Numbered from the stretch's first letter, positions 28,064 through 38,147 are shown. The stretch is 56,234 bases of DNA from an uncultured Saprospiraceae bacterium (GCA_938002665.1 CALLAE010000017.1:1-56234); one strand, 5' to 3'. Numbers and translations: made by a program. The notes: a model not told the origin generated them from the sequence alone.

Positions 28064-28774
28064 TCATGACAATAAGGCTCTGAGCACTGGTAATGACCGC
28101 AACTCTTGAAAACCCTCTATATGAATACTATAAAAATCCATGAGCAAATCCAACAAGCTATTCTTATCATCACGACTGAGCATATAATGACTTGGTGCTT
28201 CCATAAGCTTATGCAACTGCAGACTGATATCTGCATTCTGAACAGAAGAATGCTCTAGTTCATCTTGGATAAACTGTCCCGTCTGGAGATCAAAAAATCT
28301 ATTGTCAGCAGAGTGGTTGTTTAAAATCTGAAAACCTAAAAATCTACTCAGCTCTATAGTCATCCTTATGGGTAAATTATGAAGAGTGGATTCCCCCTTA
28401 TCTAAGGCCAGAAGGGTCTTCCTCATATAGGAATATAGAGGAAGGTTGGCTTCCTTCTCTTTGATACTAGACCTGAGAAGATCTATAAAAAAAGTCCCGA
28501 TAGAAGATCGTATCACCTCTTTGTCTAGCGAGTCATATCGAACTGCATAACTCGCTTCTTTTATTCTTGCCAGACCATCATTTTTGTAAGCAACTAGCTC
28601 TATGATATTCATCGGGTGATAGACATTTGTCATTTTAGACTTGGCTTTGCGGACACCACTGACTATATAGGAACCCAGTCCTTTTTCTTGGGTATAGATA
28701 TCTAGAATGAGACTGGTCTCAGAATATTTTAAACTCCTAAATACTATTCCCTCAGCCTTATAAGTTTTAGACAT
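28064..28774 (-). CDS. recO: DNA repair protein RecO
   Basis: This 236-residue protein has the RecO N-terminal OB fold: KAEGIVFRSLKYSETSLIL, then YTQEKGLGSYIVSGVRKAKS. A helical C-terminal domain follows. RecO anneals single strands and helps load RecA with RecR in recombinational gap repair. The zinc-binding cysteines found in some RecO proteins are not evident. It lies 20 bp after a small gene and is probably cotranscribed with it. Confidence 0.93.
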   Translation of the reverse strand: MSKTYKAEGIVFRSLKYSETSLILDIYTQEKGLGSYIVSGVRKAKSKMTNVYHPMNIIELVAYKNDGLARIKEASYAVRYDSLDKEVIRSSIGTFFIDLLRSSIKEKEANLPLYSYMRKTLLALDKGESTLHNLPIRMTIELSRFLGFQILNNHSADNRFFDLQTGQFIQDELEHSSVQNADISLQLHKLMEAPSHYMLSRDDKNSLLDLLMDFYSIHIEGFQELRSLPVLRALLS

Positions 28775-28794
28775 TTAACATATTTGATTTATAT

Positions 28795-29067
28795 CTAAAA
28801 CTCCCACCCTTTTATTGGTTCTTGCTTGTACTTTCTTTTAGTTTCGATTCTTTGTTTTTGGCGTTCCCAGATAAGATTGGCGAAGGTGATGTGGACTGGA
28901 AATATGCTGACTTCCATTGCCTCTTTGATTCTTTTTTGCTCTACATCCAACCTGTACAGATAACTCATCAGCAAATCAGGATCAGCTCTCAGCAATCTCT
29001 CGACTCTGTCAGCGATGTGCATAATCATGTCTTTATCAGCAAGTTCTAAAGGAATCTCTACTCCCAA
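28795..29067 (-). CDS. Small helical protein of unknown function upstream of recO
   Basis: From the TTG at 29067 this is 90 residues, but the same frame continues upstream through protein-like codons (ISDEKEIARLVSQD) to an ATC at 29107-29109, just inside a TAA at 29113-29115. No ATG, GTG or TTG exists between. An ATG at 29111-29113 is in another frame and would join it if one T were lost. The core, ADRVERLLRADPDLLMSYLY followed by RLDVEQKRIKEAM, looks like a conserved helical family. Function is unknown. The true start is unresolved. Confidence 0.65.
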   Translation of the reverse strand: MGVEIPLELADKDMIMHIADRVERLLRADPDLLMSYLYRLDVEQKRIKEAMEVSIFPVHITFANLIWERQKQRIETKRKYKQEPIKGWEF

Positions 29068-29224
29068 GTCTTGTGATACTAGCCGCGCTATTTCTTTTTC
29101 GTCACTGATACATTAAGAGTTTAAACTTATAAATAAGGCTTTCGTCCATAGAATGTCCCAAAGTTATTACTAAAATCAAATCAATTCATATTTTTGAGTA
29201 TACCTCATACTAATCAAAGAAAAG

Positions 29225-30118
29225 ATGGAAGAACAAGAACAAGTAGATTTTTCAAATGAATCAGTGATCTCTGATCAATCCTTATCAGAAACATTAAGCC
29301 TCACTAACATTCAAAAGTATGGCCAGGACTTTATGGACTGGGCCGTAATTTTTCTGCCTAAACTTATCCTTGCTAGCCTCATTCTTTGGATAGGATTTAA
29401 AATCGCCAATAAAGTCAGTAAGTTATTAGGCGCTGGCATAGAAAAAGCCAAACTCGACTTAGAGATAACAGAATTTCTAAAGTCTATCATCTCTACCGTC
29501 CTGAAGGTAATCGTCATAGCAGTAGCTGCTAGTGTGATAGGAATCAAGATGACTGCTCTATTAGGTCTGCTAGGAGCGGCTGTTTTTGCAATCGGAATGG
29601 CATTACAAGGCTTTATGGGTAACTTTGCTTCAGGTCTGACTATCTTGTTTCTCAAGCCTTATAAAGTCGGTGACTGGGTCTCAGTCAATGAAAGCTTCGG
29701 TAGAGTGAAAAACATTCAGATTTTCAATACCACCCTAGAAACACCTAACGACAAAACACTAATTATTCCTAATGGGCAGATAACCGATAATGTCATCACT
29801 AATTTCAGTACCATCGGAGACATAAGACTAGAATTAAGTGTCTCTATGCCTTATGCAGAAAGCTTTCCTAGAGTCAAAGAAATTATTACATCCGCACTCA
29901 AACAAAGCAAATACATAATCTGGGACAAGGAACCTCTCATAGGAATCGAAACCTATGATAGTCATAATATCCAGTTAGCGATAAGACCTTATATCAATCC
30001 GAATGATTACTGGGATGCAACTTTTGAAATCTATGGCCTGGTAAAAAAAGAATTTTCTGCTAATGATGTCAAGGCTGCATATTCCGAGGGAGTAGAGCTA
30101 GGACCTATCGGTGCATAG
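29225..30118 (+). CDS. Small-conductance mechanosensitive channel (MscS family)
   Basis: The 297-residue protein has an acidic N-terminus, then three membrane helices at about residues 39-62, 88-107 and 110-142. The pore helix includes GLLGAAVFAIGMALQGFMGN, rich in Gly and Ala as in MscS TM3. The cytosolic beta domain (KPYKVGDWVSV, LIIPNGQI) and the C-terminal cage follow. It should open under membrane tension to release solutes on osmotic downshock. Its 3' end overlaps the converging GH3-family gene by 14 bp. Confidence 0.95.
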   Translation: MEEQEQVDFSNESVISDQSLSETLSLTNIQKYGQDFMDWAVIFLPKLILASLILWIGFKIANKVSKLLGAGIEKAKLDLEITEFLKSIISTVLKVIVIAVAASVIGIKMTALLGLLGAAVFAIGMALQGFMGNFASGLTILFLKPYKVGDWVSVNESFGRVKNIQIFNTTLETPNDKTLIIPNGQITDNVITNFSTIGDIRLELSVSMPYAESFPRVKEIITSALKQSKYIIWDKEPLIGIETYDSHNIQLAIRPYINPNDYWDATFEIYGLVKKEFSANDVKAAYSEGVELGPIGA

Positions 30119-31640
30119 TCGTTGACTGTTGCAGAGCATACAACTCTTCTATCATTTTTCTGTCATTGCTCAAGCGAGGCAATTTATGTTGTCCTCCGAA
30201 TTTGCCTTTCCTTCTATACCAGCGCTCAATAGTGCCTGGAGAAAGCATAGATACTCTTAAGTTAGTCAATGCAATATCCTTGTATCGCTTAGCATCATAA
30301 TCCGAATTGATTCTTCTTAGGGTGGCATCTAAATCTTTTTCAAAAGCTACTAGATTTTCTGGTTGCTCTATAAATTCTATAGCCCACTCATGCCCACCCT
30401 TGGAAGCCACATCCATAAAAATAGGTCCCACAGAATAATCTCTTATAACCGCGTCATGTCGAGCAACTACCTCAGCGATAGCCATATCAGCATTAGCCAC
30501 CATCAGCTCCTCCCCGAAGACATTAATATACTGCTGCGTCCTACCCACTATATTAATTTTATAAGGAGAGACACTTACAAACTCTACGATATCTCCTAGT
30601 ACATACCTATACAGCCCAGACGAATTAGTAATGACAATAGCATAACGCTTACCTTCCTCCACCTCACTCATCTGAACGACTTCGCTTACTTCAGACAGGT
30701 CATCCCTCAGGGCTGACATGGGAATAAACTCATAAAAGATCTGATGGTCACAGAGCAAAAGCATACCTACCTCATCCTTTTTATCCTGCACTGCAAAATA
30801 ACCTTCAGACGCATTGTACACTTCTCGGTAGATGACTTTTTCAGAAGGCAAATATTTTTTGAATTCTTCACGATAAGGCTGAAACCCCACCCCTCCATGT
30901 AAATAAGTTTTTAAGTCTGGCCAGATCTCAGAAATATTTGCTGCACCAGTTTGCTTCAGCATTTCTTTGAACAGGACCATCGTCCAGGTAGGGACACCTC
31001 CCATGACAGTCACTCTTTCGCTGACGACCACTTCAGCTATCCGCCTTATCTTCTCATCCCAATCATCTATCAGAGCAATCTCAAAAGAAGGAGTAGAAAA
31101 GCCTCTTCCTATTCTAGGAAAATTCTTGAGCATGATAGCAGAAATGTCTCCTACCGCTATCCCATTGTCCAGCCTCTTAAGACTGCCTCCCATAATAAGA
31201 TTCTTGTCCTTAAATAGCTTAGCCGTCTGGTCTTCATTATATATCAGAGATGCTGTCGTCCAGGTACATTTAAGATGTCCTTTGAGAAGGTAATTATCAG
31301 TGACGGGAATATATTTACTTCTGTCATTTGTAGTGCCAGAAGATTTAGAAAACCATCTTACATGCTCGGTAACCAATACCTTATCTTTGCCATCCATCAT
31401 GAGTTCTATCTCAGGAAAAATATCTTCATAGGAAACTAGAGGTACGGCCTCTCTGAAAGTAGAGTAGTCCACAATTTTAGAAAAGCCATATCGCTTACCA
31501 TAAGAAGATACTTTCTGTCTATCCATGATCTCAGCAAGCAAGCGATCTTGGTACTTCTGAGGCTGTCGGACTACCTCTTCTATCCTTCGCTGCCTGTAGC
31601 GAAAATATTGTCGTAAAGTAAAATCCATGAATGCAGACAT
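30105..31640 (-). CDS. GH3-family acyl-acid-amido synthetase-like protein
   Basis: This 511-residue protein belongs to the GH3 (auxin-responsive promoter) superfamily of adenylate-forming enzymes. The ATP-binding motif SKSSGTTNDRSKYIPVT is near residue 98. YNASEGYFAVQD and then GLYRYVLGDIVEF match GH3 motifs 2 and 3. The C-terminal GRTQQYINVFGEEL is also typical. Plant GH3 enzymes link amino acids to hormones; bacterial members are widespread in Bacteroidota but largely uncharacterised, so the substrate is unknown. It overlaps the MscS gene by 14 bp at the 3' end. The second Met (four residues in) is an alternative start. Confidence 0.92.
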   Translation of the reverse strand: MSAFMDFTLRQYFRYRQRRIEEVVRQPQKYQDRLLAEIMDRQKVSSYGKRYGFSKIVDYSTFREAVPLVSYEDIFPEIELMMDGKDKVLVTEHVRWFSKSSGTTNDRSKYIPVTDNYLLKGHLKCTWTTASLIYNEDQTAKLFKDKNLIMGGSLKRLDNGIAVGDISAIMLKNFPRIGRGFSTPSFEIALIDDWDEKIRRIAEVVVSERVTVMGGVPTWTMVLFKEMLKQTGAANISEIWPDLKTYLHGGVGFQPYREEFKKYLPSEKVIYREVYNASEGYFAVQDKKDEVGMLLLCDHQIFYEFIPMSALRDDLSEVSEVVQMSEVEEGKRYAIVITNSSGLYRYVLGDIVEFVSVSPYKINIVGRTQQYINVFGEELMVANADMAIAEVVARHDAVIRDYSVGPIFMDVASKGGHEWAIEFIEQPENLVAFEKDLDATLRRINSDYDAKRYKDIALTNLRVSMLSPGTIERWYRRKGKFGGQHKLPRLSNDRKMIEELYALQQSTTMHR

Positions 31641-31789
31641 AGGAAGAAAGCTTATGGAACAAAGATAAGAAATGGCCTATCATGCAATAAAAATCAAGAC
31701 GGTTCTACAGTTAATTTCTACTTAGCTGCACTTAATAGCCCTTCATCAGCACTAAATAATATCTCTCCACACATCGTTAGATTATATTA

Positions 31790-31797
31790 TACTTTTG
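31790..31797 (+). promoter_or_regulatory. Candidate -7 box before the first PBP1A gene
   Basis: TACTTTTG matches TAnnTTTG exactly and lies 41 bp before the ATG. A -33 element is not obvious. Confidence 0.45.
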
Positions 31798-31838
31798 TAT
31801 CAAGTATTTTAATCCATAATCCAAAAAAGGTATCCTTA

Positions 31839-34355
31839 ATGTCTAAGTCAACTAAAGAAAAAACACCAAAAGGAGCTAAGCCAGAGATATCTAAGCTTGC
31901 TACATTGACTAAATGGCTATGGACACTATTGATTATAGGCTTACTCATGGTCTCAGCCATCTTTATACTGGTCTCCTATACCAGAATGCCTGACACAGAA
32001 GAACTAGAAAATCCGAATTATGAATACGCCAGCCTTATCTTAGGCGACGATGGCCGAGAGCTAGGCAAGTACTTTTCCAAAAATAGAGAAGGTGTTCTCT
32101 ACGAAGAATTAAATTCTAATATTGTTAATGCTTTAATAGCGACTGAAGATGAAAGATTTCACAAGCATAGCGGCATAGATGCTAAAGGCACTATCCGTGC
32201 AGTGGTGTTTATGGGAAAAAATGGTGGAGCTAGTACTATTACCCAGCAATTAGCGAAGCAATTCTTTACAAAAAAATCCAGATCATTTATTAAGAGAATA
32301 TGGCAAAAACTTAAGGAGTGGGTCATTGCCATACAGTTCGAAAAGAGATATACGAAAGAAGAAATTCTAGCCATGTATCTCAATAAATTTGAGTTTACCT
32401 ATAGTGCGCACGGCATCAGCTCTGCGGCAAAAACTTACTTTGGAAAGGATCAAAAGAAACTAAGCATAGATGAAGCAGCCATCCTAGTAGGTATGCTTAA
32501 GAACCCCTACTACTATAACCCCAAAAGGAATCCAGAAAATGCCGCAAAGCGCCGTAACGTCGTACTAAAACAGATGGTAAGAAGTAATTATCTTACTGAC
32601 GAAAAGTATGAGCAGCTGAGAAGCCTGCCCATAGATATGACTAATTTCAAGAGATCAGTACATTATGAAGGTACTGCTCCTTACTTCCGCGAAACAGTCA
32701 AAAAACATATCAAGAAACTCAATCTAAAAAAACCTGATGGGACTAAATATAATATAGATGAAGATGGACTAAAGATCTTTACAACAATAAATCTAGACAT
32801 GCAAAAACATGCTGAGGAAGCAATGTTTGAACACATGACTGTACTCCAAGGTCGTTATGATCAGACCTGGAAAAACAAAGACCCGTGGAGCTACAAAGCA
32901 GATGCTCAACAAGAAAAACAGCGCAAGGATTTTCTCAATAAAGCTGTACGCCAGTCAGAGCGCTATGTTAATATGAAGAATAAAATGATGTCTGGTGTCT
33001 ATGATAAGATCATGACTAAATTTCCAGATGCTAGGTTATGGGATGCTGACATTACCAGAATGCTGGAGGAACAAAAGAAACCTGGCCATCTTAAAAAATT
33101 ACTCAAGACAGATTACATCAGTAAGAAACAAGCCAATACTTATAAAAAAATTATGGCTGATGGCTTATGGAAAGAACTACTAAGCACTAGAAGAGAATTA
33201 GAAAAAAAGGCGAAAAAATTCTTCAACCTGAAAACCAAAATGAAAATCTTCGCCTATAATAAAGAAGGTGAAAAAGAAGTAGTCATGTCCCCTATGGACT
33301 CTATTAAGTACCACCATAAGTTGATGCAGTTAGGTTCGGTTTCTCTAGATCCTAGAACTGGGCACATAAAAACCTGGGTAGGAGGAATAGGTAACAAATA
33401 TTTTAAATACGACCACGTAGAAGCTAATAGACAAGTGGGCTCTACTTTCAAGCCTCTGGTATACGCAACTGCTATCTCTCAAGATGGAAAATCACCCTGC
33501 TATAAAATTCAGGATATCCAACATGAGATTCCTGCTGGCGACCCCCATTTCAAACTACTCGAAACCTGGGCTCCAGCTAACTCTGATAATAAATTCTCAG
33601 GTACCTGGTGGACACTTAAAGATGGACTGAAAAAATCTAAAAATTCCATCTCCATAGGTCTGCTAAAGGAGATGGGTAGTGTAGAACCCATAAGAGATCT
33701 AGCGGCTAGTCTGGGCATAGAGAAAAAGAAAATTCCTTCCGCTCCTGCTATCATCCTAGGTGCTGCTCAAGTCAACGTACTAGAAATGGCAGGCGCTTAT
33801 GGCACCTTTGCTAATTATGGTGTCTATAATGAACCGACCTTCATAACTAAGATAGAAGACAAGGAAGGCAGAGTTATCTACAGCTCTATTCCTAAGCAAA
33901 GAAGAGTACTCTCTGAAAAGTATAATGAGGTCATGGTGGACCTACTTCAGTATGCATCAAGTAACTTCACTTCACAATTATCTAATGCGCACTGGGGTGG
34001 AAAGACCGGTACTACTAATGATTACGTAGATGGCTGGTTTATGGGTATCTCTCCAGAACTGGTTGTAGGAACTTGGGTAGGTGGAGAATATAATTGGATA
34101 AGATTCCTCAGTATTTCACAAGGCGCAGGAGGCGTAATGGCAAGACCCTATTTCCTTAAGCTTATGAAAAGACTAGAAGCAGATCCTGACATCAGAATCA
34201 ATAAGGATGCTTACTTCCAAATACCGGATGGAGATAGGATAGCCACAGATTGTAGTAAGTATGAGCAAAAGACCTTTCATAAAGACGAAGTGGACAAAGC
34301 CAAGAAAGTCAAGGTTTTCAATGATGACTGGGAGAACGAATTTGAAGGTAATTGA
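31839..34355 (+). CDS. Class A penicillin-binding protein (PBP1A-type), copy 1
   Basis: The 838-residue bifunctional enzyme has a cytosolic lysine-rich start and one membrane helix (about 31-50). The glycosyltransferase domain has Glu103 in ATEDERFHKHSGID and GASTITQQLAKQ. After a linker of roughly 200 charged, helical residues comes the transpeptidase domain, with Ser535-x-x-Lys (GSTFKP), Ser600-Lys-Asn and Lys722-Thr-Gly. It polymerises and crosslinks peptidoglycan in the periplasm. A closely similar gene follows 81 bp downstream on the same strand, so this is a tandem duplication. All catalytic motifs are intact. Confidence 0.96.
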   Translation: MSKSTKEKTPKGAKPEISKLATLTKWLWTLLIIGLLMVSAIFILVSYTRMPDTEELENPNYEYASLILGDDGRELGKYFSKNREGVLYEELNSNIVNALIATEDERFHKHSGIDAKGTIRAVVFMGKNGGASTITQQLAKQFFTKKSRSFIKRIWQKLKEWVIAIQFEKRYTKEEILAMYLNKFEFTYSAHGISSAAKTYFGKDQKKLSIDEAAILVGMLKNPYYYNPKRNPENAAKRRNVVLKQMVRSNYLTDEKYEQLRSLPIDMTNFKRSVHYEGTAPYFRETVKKHIKKLNLKKPDGTKYNIDEDGLKIFTTINLDMQKHAEEAMFEHMTVLQGRYDQTWKNKDPWSYKADAQQEKQRKDFLNKAVRQSERYVNMKNKMMSGVYDKIMTKFPDARLWDADITRMLEEQKKPGHLKKLLKTDYISKKQANTYKKIMADGLWKELLSTRRELEKKAKKFFNLKTKMKIFAYNKEGEKEVVMSPMDSIKYHHKLMQLGSVSLDPRTGHIKTWVGGIGNKYFKYDHVEANRQVGSTFKPLVYATAISQDGKSPCYKIQDIQHEIPAGDPHFKLLETWAPANSDNKFSGTWWTLKDGLKKSKNSISIGLLKEMGSVEPIRDLAASLGIEKKKIPSAPAIILGAAQVNVLEMAGAYGTFANYGVYNEPTFITKIEDKEGRVIYSSIPKQRRVLSEKYNEVMVDLLQYASSNFTSQLSNAHWGGKTGTTNDYVDGWFMGISPELVVGTWVGGEYNWIRFLSISQGAGGVMARPYFLKLMKRLEADPDIRINKDAYFQIPDGDRIATDCSKYEQKTFHKDEVDKAKKVKVFNDDWENEFEGN

Positions 34356-34436
34356 TAAACTGTCGGTGTTAATCTTAATTAGGCTACACTAAGCATTTTC
34401 ACCACACTTTGCTATCTTGGGCTCTTCATTACTGGA

Positions 34437-37274
34437 ATGGAAGAACCTAAGAAATACAAGTTTTTACCGTGGATAGTCTATCCTCTATGGGTATTATTGC
34501 TCATAGGTCTGATCATTCCAGCACGCTTTATCCTCTCTACAATTAACGATGACCTCCCTTCTTTTGAGGATTTAGAAAATCCCCAATATGATGAAGCCAG
34601 CATTATATATGATATAAATGGGGAGTCTTTTGGTAAATATTATGTTGAAAACAGGGAGAATGTGCAGTATAAAGACCTCTCCCCTCTGATAGTTAATTCC
34701 TTACTAGCTACAGAAGATATAAGATTCTACAAGCATTCTGGTATAGACTTAAGAGCACTCTTCAGAGTGGCCTTTAAGACAGTTCTCCTCAAGAAAGAAA
34801 GCTCAGGAGGAGGGAGTACGATTTCTCAGCAATTGGCCAAGCTACTTTTCAAAAGACCCAGCCTTGCCAATAAATCCAAAGTAGAAAGAGCTATGGTCCT
34901 CCTAAGGACCAAAGTCGCAGAATGGATTACAGCTGTGAGACTAGAGAAAAGTTATACCAAAGAGGAAGTAATGACCATGTACCTCAATAAATTTGAGTTT
35001 ATCAATGGCGCACATGGGATCCAAGCAGCTGCCCAAACCTATTTTGGTAAAAACCAAGAAGATGTAGATGTTCAAGAGGCTGCCCTCCTAGTAGGAATGC
35101 TTAAAAATCCATCCCTCTACAACCCACTCAGATTCCAGACTAATGCCCAGCAGAGAAGAGATGTCGTTATCCAACAATTAGAAAAACACTTTAGCGTAGA
35201 TGGTCTAGGAGTGGATACGATCTATGGAAAGCCTATAGATATGTCAAACTTCGAAAGAGAAGCCCACGACACAGGTCCTGCACCCTACTTTAGATCGGAA
35301 CTAACTAAATGGCTAAGAAATCTTTTCACGAAAGAAAATATTACAAAAGCAGATGGTAGTGCTTATAATATATACACTGATGGTCTGAAGATATACACCA
35401 CCATAGATCTCAACTATCAAAAGCATGCAGAGGCAGCTGTCAAAAATCATATGGAATGGCTCCAAGAAAAGTACTGGACAGTATGGAAAAACTCAGACCC
35501 ATGGACATATGAGGCAGATAGCCTGCAATTAATTATTAGGAAAAATGTCCTCAACAGAAAACTAAAAGAAACAGAAAGGTATGTGGCACTGCACAATAGT
35601 TACCTAGGTGAAATCAAGAACAAAGCACAAAAAAAATACAACAATATCTCCCTTAGTGAAAATGTCATCAAGACCCTGATAGATATAGAAAAAAGGAGAA
35701 GAAGCTGGTCAGGATCAGAAGCCGAAGGGAAAATCAAAAAAGGCAGTAGAAAATCCTACGAGAAATTAATGAACGATAGTGACTTGTGGAGTGAAATAAA
35801 AACAAGCTATAGTGATCTACAAACTGCCTTTGAAGATACCTTTAAGGAGAAGCGAGACATGCAGGTCTTTGCATACAACGAAGAGGGCTATAAAGAAGTG
35901 AAGATGAGTCCTTATGATTCTGTACGCTATCACAACCAACATCTCCAAGCAAGCCTCCTTGCTGTGCACCCGCAGACAGGCCACATCAAAGCCTGGGTGG
36001 GCGGAGCAGGCTTTAGTCACTTTAAGTATGACCATGTCAACTCTAGAAGACAAGTCGGCTCCACTATCAAGCCCTTTGTATATGCCACTGCAATCAGCCT
36101 TATGGGCCTATCTCCTTGTCAAGAATATGATGACATACAGTACACTATTGCACCAGGAGATGCTAACTTCCTCGTAGATGAAGAATGGTCTCCAAGTAAT
36201 GCCAACGAAAAATTCACAGGCAATCCTTATAACCTATACCAAGGTCTACTCTACTCTAAAAATTCCATCACCATAAGGCTAGTAAAAGAGATGGGTAACG
36301 TAGATGTTATCTTAGAGATGCTGGACAATGCTGGTATAAACAAAGATGCAAAGCATGCAGACGGCAGTCGTGTGGTACCTCGTGTTCCAGCCATCAGTCT
36401 AGGCGCTGTAGATCTAACCCTACACGAAATGGCAGGTGCCTATACCACCTTCGCTAACAATGGTAGATACACAGAACCTATCTTCATTTCTAAAATTGAA
36501 GACAAGTCAGGAAAGGTTATATACACTGGGATTCCTGAAAGCAAGCAAGCCATCAATCCACTTTATAATGGAGTAATGGTAGACATGCTAAAAAACAATG
36601 TAGGTGGTGGATTTCAGCTAGGAGTAAAAACAGAATTAGGTGGTAAGACTGGTACCACTAATGACTATGCTGACGGATGGTTTATGTCAGTAGCTCCAGA
36701 TCTGGTGACAGGTGTATGGACAGGAGGAGACGATAAATGGATACGGTTCAAGAGCCTGGAAAATGGTCAAGGTTTTGTGATGGCAAGACCTATCGTACAG
36801 AAATTTTTACAAGCTATAGAAGCAGACTCGCTGGCAAATTTTAATACTGAAGCAAAGTTTCCTACACCACCTATTGGCTACTTGGACCTAGTAGATTGTG
36901 ACAAGTACAAGCAGAAATCTGTAGAGGAAGAACAAACAGATGTAAATCTAAACAAGCGAGCGGACGACTTTGATAATGAGTTTGATGAGTTTGAGGAAGA
37001 ATTTGATGACTTCGATTTAGATGAAGATACTGAAGCGCTGGAAGAAAACCTAAATGCCGATAGCCCTAACGAATCAGGTAATGGGCAAGATAGAGAAGAG
37101 GTGGAGAATAGCGAGGAAGAGTTTGAAGAAGAGGAATTTGAAGATGAGTTTGGGACAGAAGAAGTAGTTAAGCCTGCTGCTGATACTCTCAAAAAGAGTT
37201 TAGATCTGATGAAAGAGAAACTTAAAAAAGCCCTAGAAAAACAAGATTCTGTGGGAGGAAACGGAAATAATTAA
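34437..37274 (+). CDS. Class A penicillin-binding protein (PBP1A-type), copy 2, with acidic C-terminal tail
   Basis: The 945-residue protein is a paralogue of the preceding gene. It has one membrane helix near the N-terminus, a glycosyltransferase domain with Glu93 (ATEDIRFYKHSGID) and GGGSTISQQLAK, the same long linker (WKNSDPWTYEADS against WKNKDPWSYKADA in copy 1), and a transpeptidase domain with Ser542-x-x-Lys (GSTIKP), Ser607-Lys-Asn and Lys737-Thr-Gly. Unlike copy 1 it carries a tail of about 110 residues, very rich in Asp and Glu and broken by Phe (FDNEFDEFEEEFDDFD), ending in a lysine-rich helix. The tail may be disordered and bind cations or partners. fabG starts 11 bp later. Confidence 0.96.
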   Translation: MEEPKKYKFLPWIVYPLWVLLLIGLIIPARFILSTINDDLPSFEDLENPQYDEASIIYDINGESFGKYYVENRENVQYKDLSPLIVNSLLATEDIRFYKHSGIDLRALFRVAFKTVLLKKESSGGGSTISQQLAKLLFKRPSLANKSKVERAMVLLRTKVAEWITAVRLEKSYTKEEVMTMYLNKFEFINGAHGIQAAAQTYFGKNQEDVDVQEAALLVGMLKNPSLYNPLRFQTNAQQRRDVVIQQLEKHFSVDGLGVDTIYGKPIDMSNFEREAHDTGPAPYFRSELTKWLRNLFTKENITKADGSAYNIYTDGLKIYTTIDLNYQKHAEAAVKNHMEWLQEKYWTVWKNSDPWTYEADSLQLIIRKNVLNRKLKETERYVALHNSYLGEIKNKAQKKYNNISLSENVIKTLIDIEKRRRSWSGSEAEGKIKKGSRKSYEKLMNDSDLWSEIKTSYSDLQTAFEDTFKEKRDMQVFAYNEEGYKEVKMSPYDSVRYHNQHLQASLLAVHPQTGHIKAWVGGAGFSHFKYDHVNSRRQVGSTIKPFVYATAISLMGLSPCQEYDDIQYTIAPGDANFLVDEEWSPSNANEKFTGNPYNLYQGLLYSKNSITIRLVKEMGNVDVILEMLDNAGINKDAKHADGSRVVPRVPAISLGAVDLTLHEMAGAYTTFANNGRYTEPIFISKIEDKSGKVIYTGIPESKQAINPLYNGVMVDMLKNNVGGGFQLGVKTELGGKTGTTNDYADGWFMSVAPDLVTGVWTGGDDKWIRFKSLENGQGFVMARPIVQKFLQAIEADSLANFNTEAKFPTPPIGYLDLVDCDKYKQKSVEEEQTDVNLNKRADDFDNEFDEFEEEFDDFDLDEDTEALEENLNADSPNESGNGQDREEVENSEEEFEEEEFEDEFGTEEVVKPAADTLKKSLDLMKEKLKKALEKQDSVGGNGNN

Positions 37275-37285
37275 ACGAGCAAAAA

Positions 37286-38029
37286 ATGGGATTACTAGAA
37301 GGAAAAACTGCTTTGATAACTGGTGGGAGCAGAGGTATAGGGAAGGGAATAGTAGAAAGATTTATCGCGGAAGGGGCTTCAGTTGCTTTCACCTACAGGT
37401 CTTCTGCAGAAAAGGCTAATGCGATCATCGCCGCCTTAGATGCTGGAGATAGACTACAAGCTTTCAAGTCTGACGCAAGCAGTTTTTCAGATACCGAAGC
37501 ACTTGTCAAGGCCGTCTTAGAAGCTTATGGCAAAGTGGATATCCTCATTAACAATGCTGGTATTACCAAAGACAACCTTATGCTTAGAATGGCAGAAGAT
37601 CAGTGGGATGATGTCATAGAAGTCAATCTAAAATCTGTCTTCAATCTCACAAAGCATATGCTCAAGCCCATGCTCAAAAACAAAGGCGGTTCTATAATCA
37701 ATATGTCTTCTGTAGTAGGCGTTTTTGGAAATGCAGGACAGGCCAACTACTCCGCTTCTAAAGCAGGTATCATAGGCTTCACTAAATCTATTGCGAAAGA
37801 AGTCGGCTCCAGAAATATCAGATGCAATGCCATCGCACCAGGCTTTATTGCCACAGAGATGACTGAGGAACTAGACGAAAAAGTAAAGGAAAACTACATA
37901 TCTAATATCCCACTAAAGCGCTTCGGGTCTGTAAAAGACATCGCTGATGCCTGTGTATACCTAGGCTCAGACCTATCTACTTATGTTTCAGGACAAGTAC
38001 TAAGTGTCTGCGGTGCTATGAATACTTGA
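37286..38029 (+). CDS. fabG: 3-oxoacyl-[acyl-carrier-protein] reductase
   Basis: The 247-residue short-chain dehydrogenase has the NADP motif TGGSRGIGKG (residues 13-22), the NNAG motif, and the catalytic Ser-Tyr-Lys (INMSSVVG, then ANYSASKAG). The C-terminal FIATEMTEEL and YVSGQVLSV, then CGAMNT, are typical of FabG. It reduces 3-oxoacyl-ACP in fatty acid elongation. The 11-bp gap to the second PBP gene suggests cotranscription, linking envelope lipid and peptidoglycan synthesis, though this may be incidental. Confidence 0.93.
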   Translation: MGLLEGKTALITGGSRGIGKGIVERFIAEGASVAFTYRSSAEKANAIIAALDAGDRLQAFKSDASSFSDTEALVKAVLEAYGKVDILINNAGITKDNLMLRMAEDQWDDVIEVNLKSVFNLTKHMLKPMLKNKGGSIINMSSVVGVFGNAGQANYSASKAGIIGFTKSIAKEVGSRNIRCNAIAPGFIATEMTEELDEKVKENYISNIPLKRFGSVKDIADACVYLGSDLSTYVSGQVLSVCGAMNT

Positions 38030-38147
38030 TAAATACGCTTTCTAGAAAGATAAATGAGTAGACAGTTTAATAGGTTCTCTTCATTTCCACCCTGACATTC
38101 TTTAGCAATAGAAACTTGGAATTAGTACTTTTAAGCAAAGCTATAGA

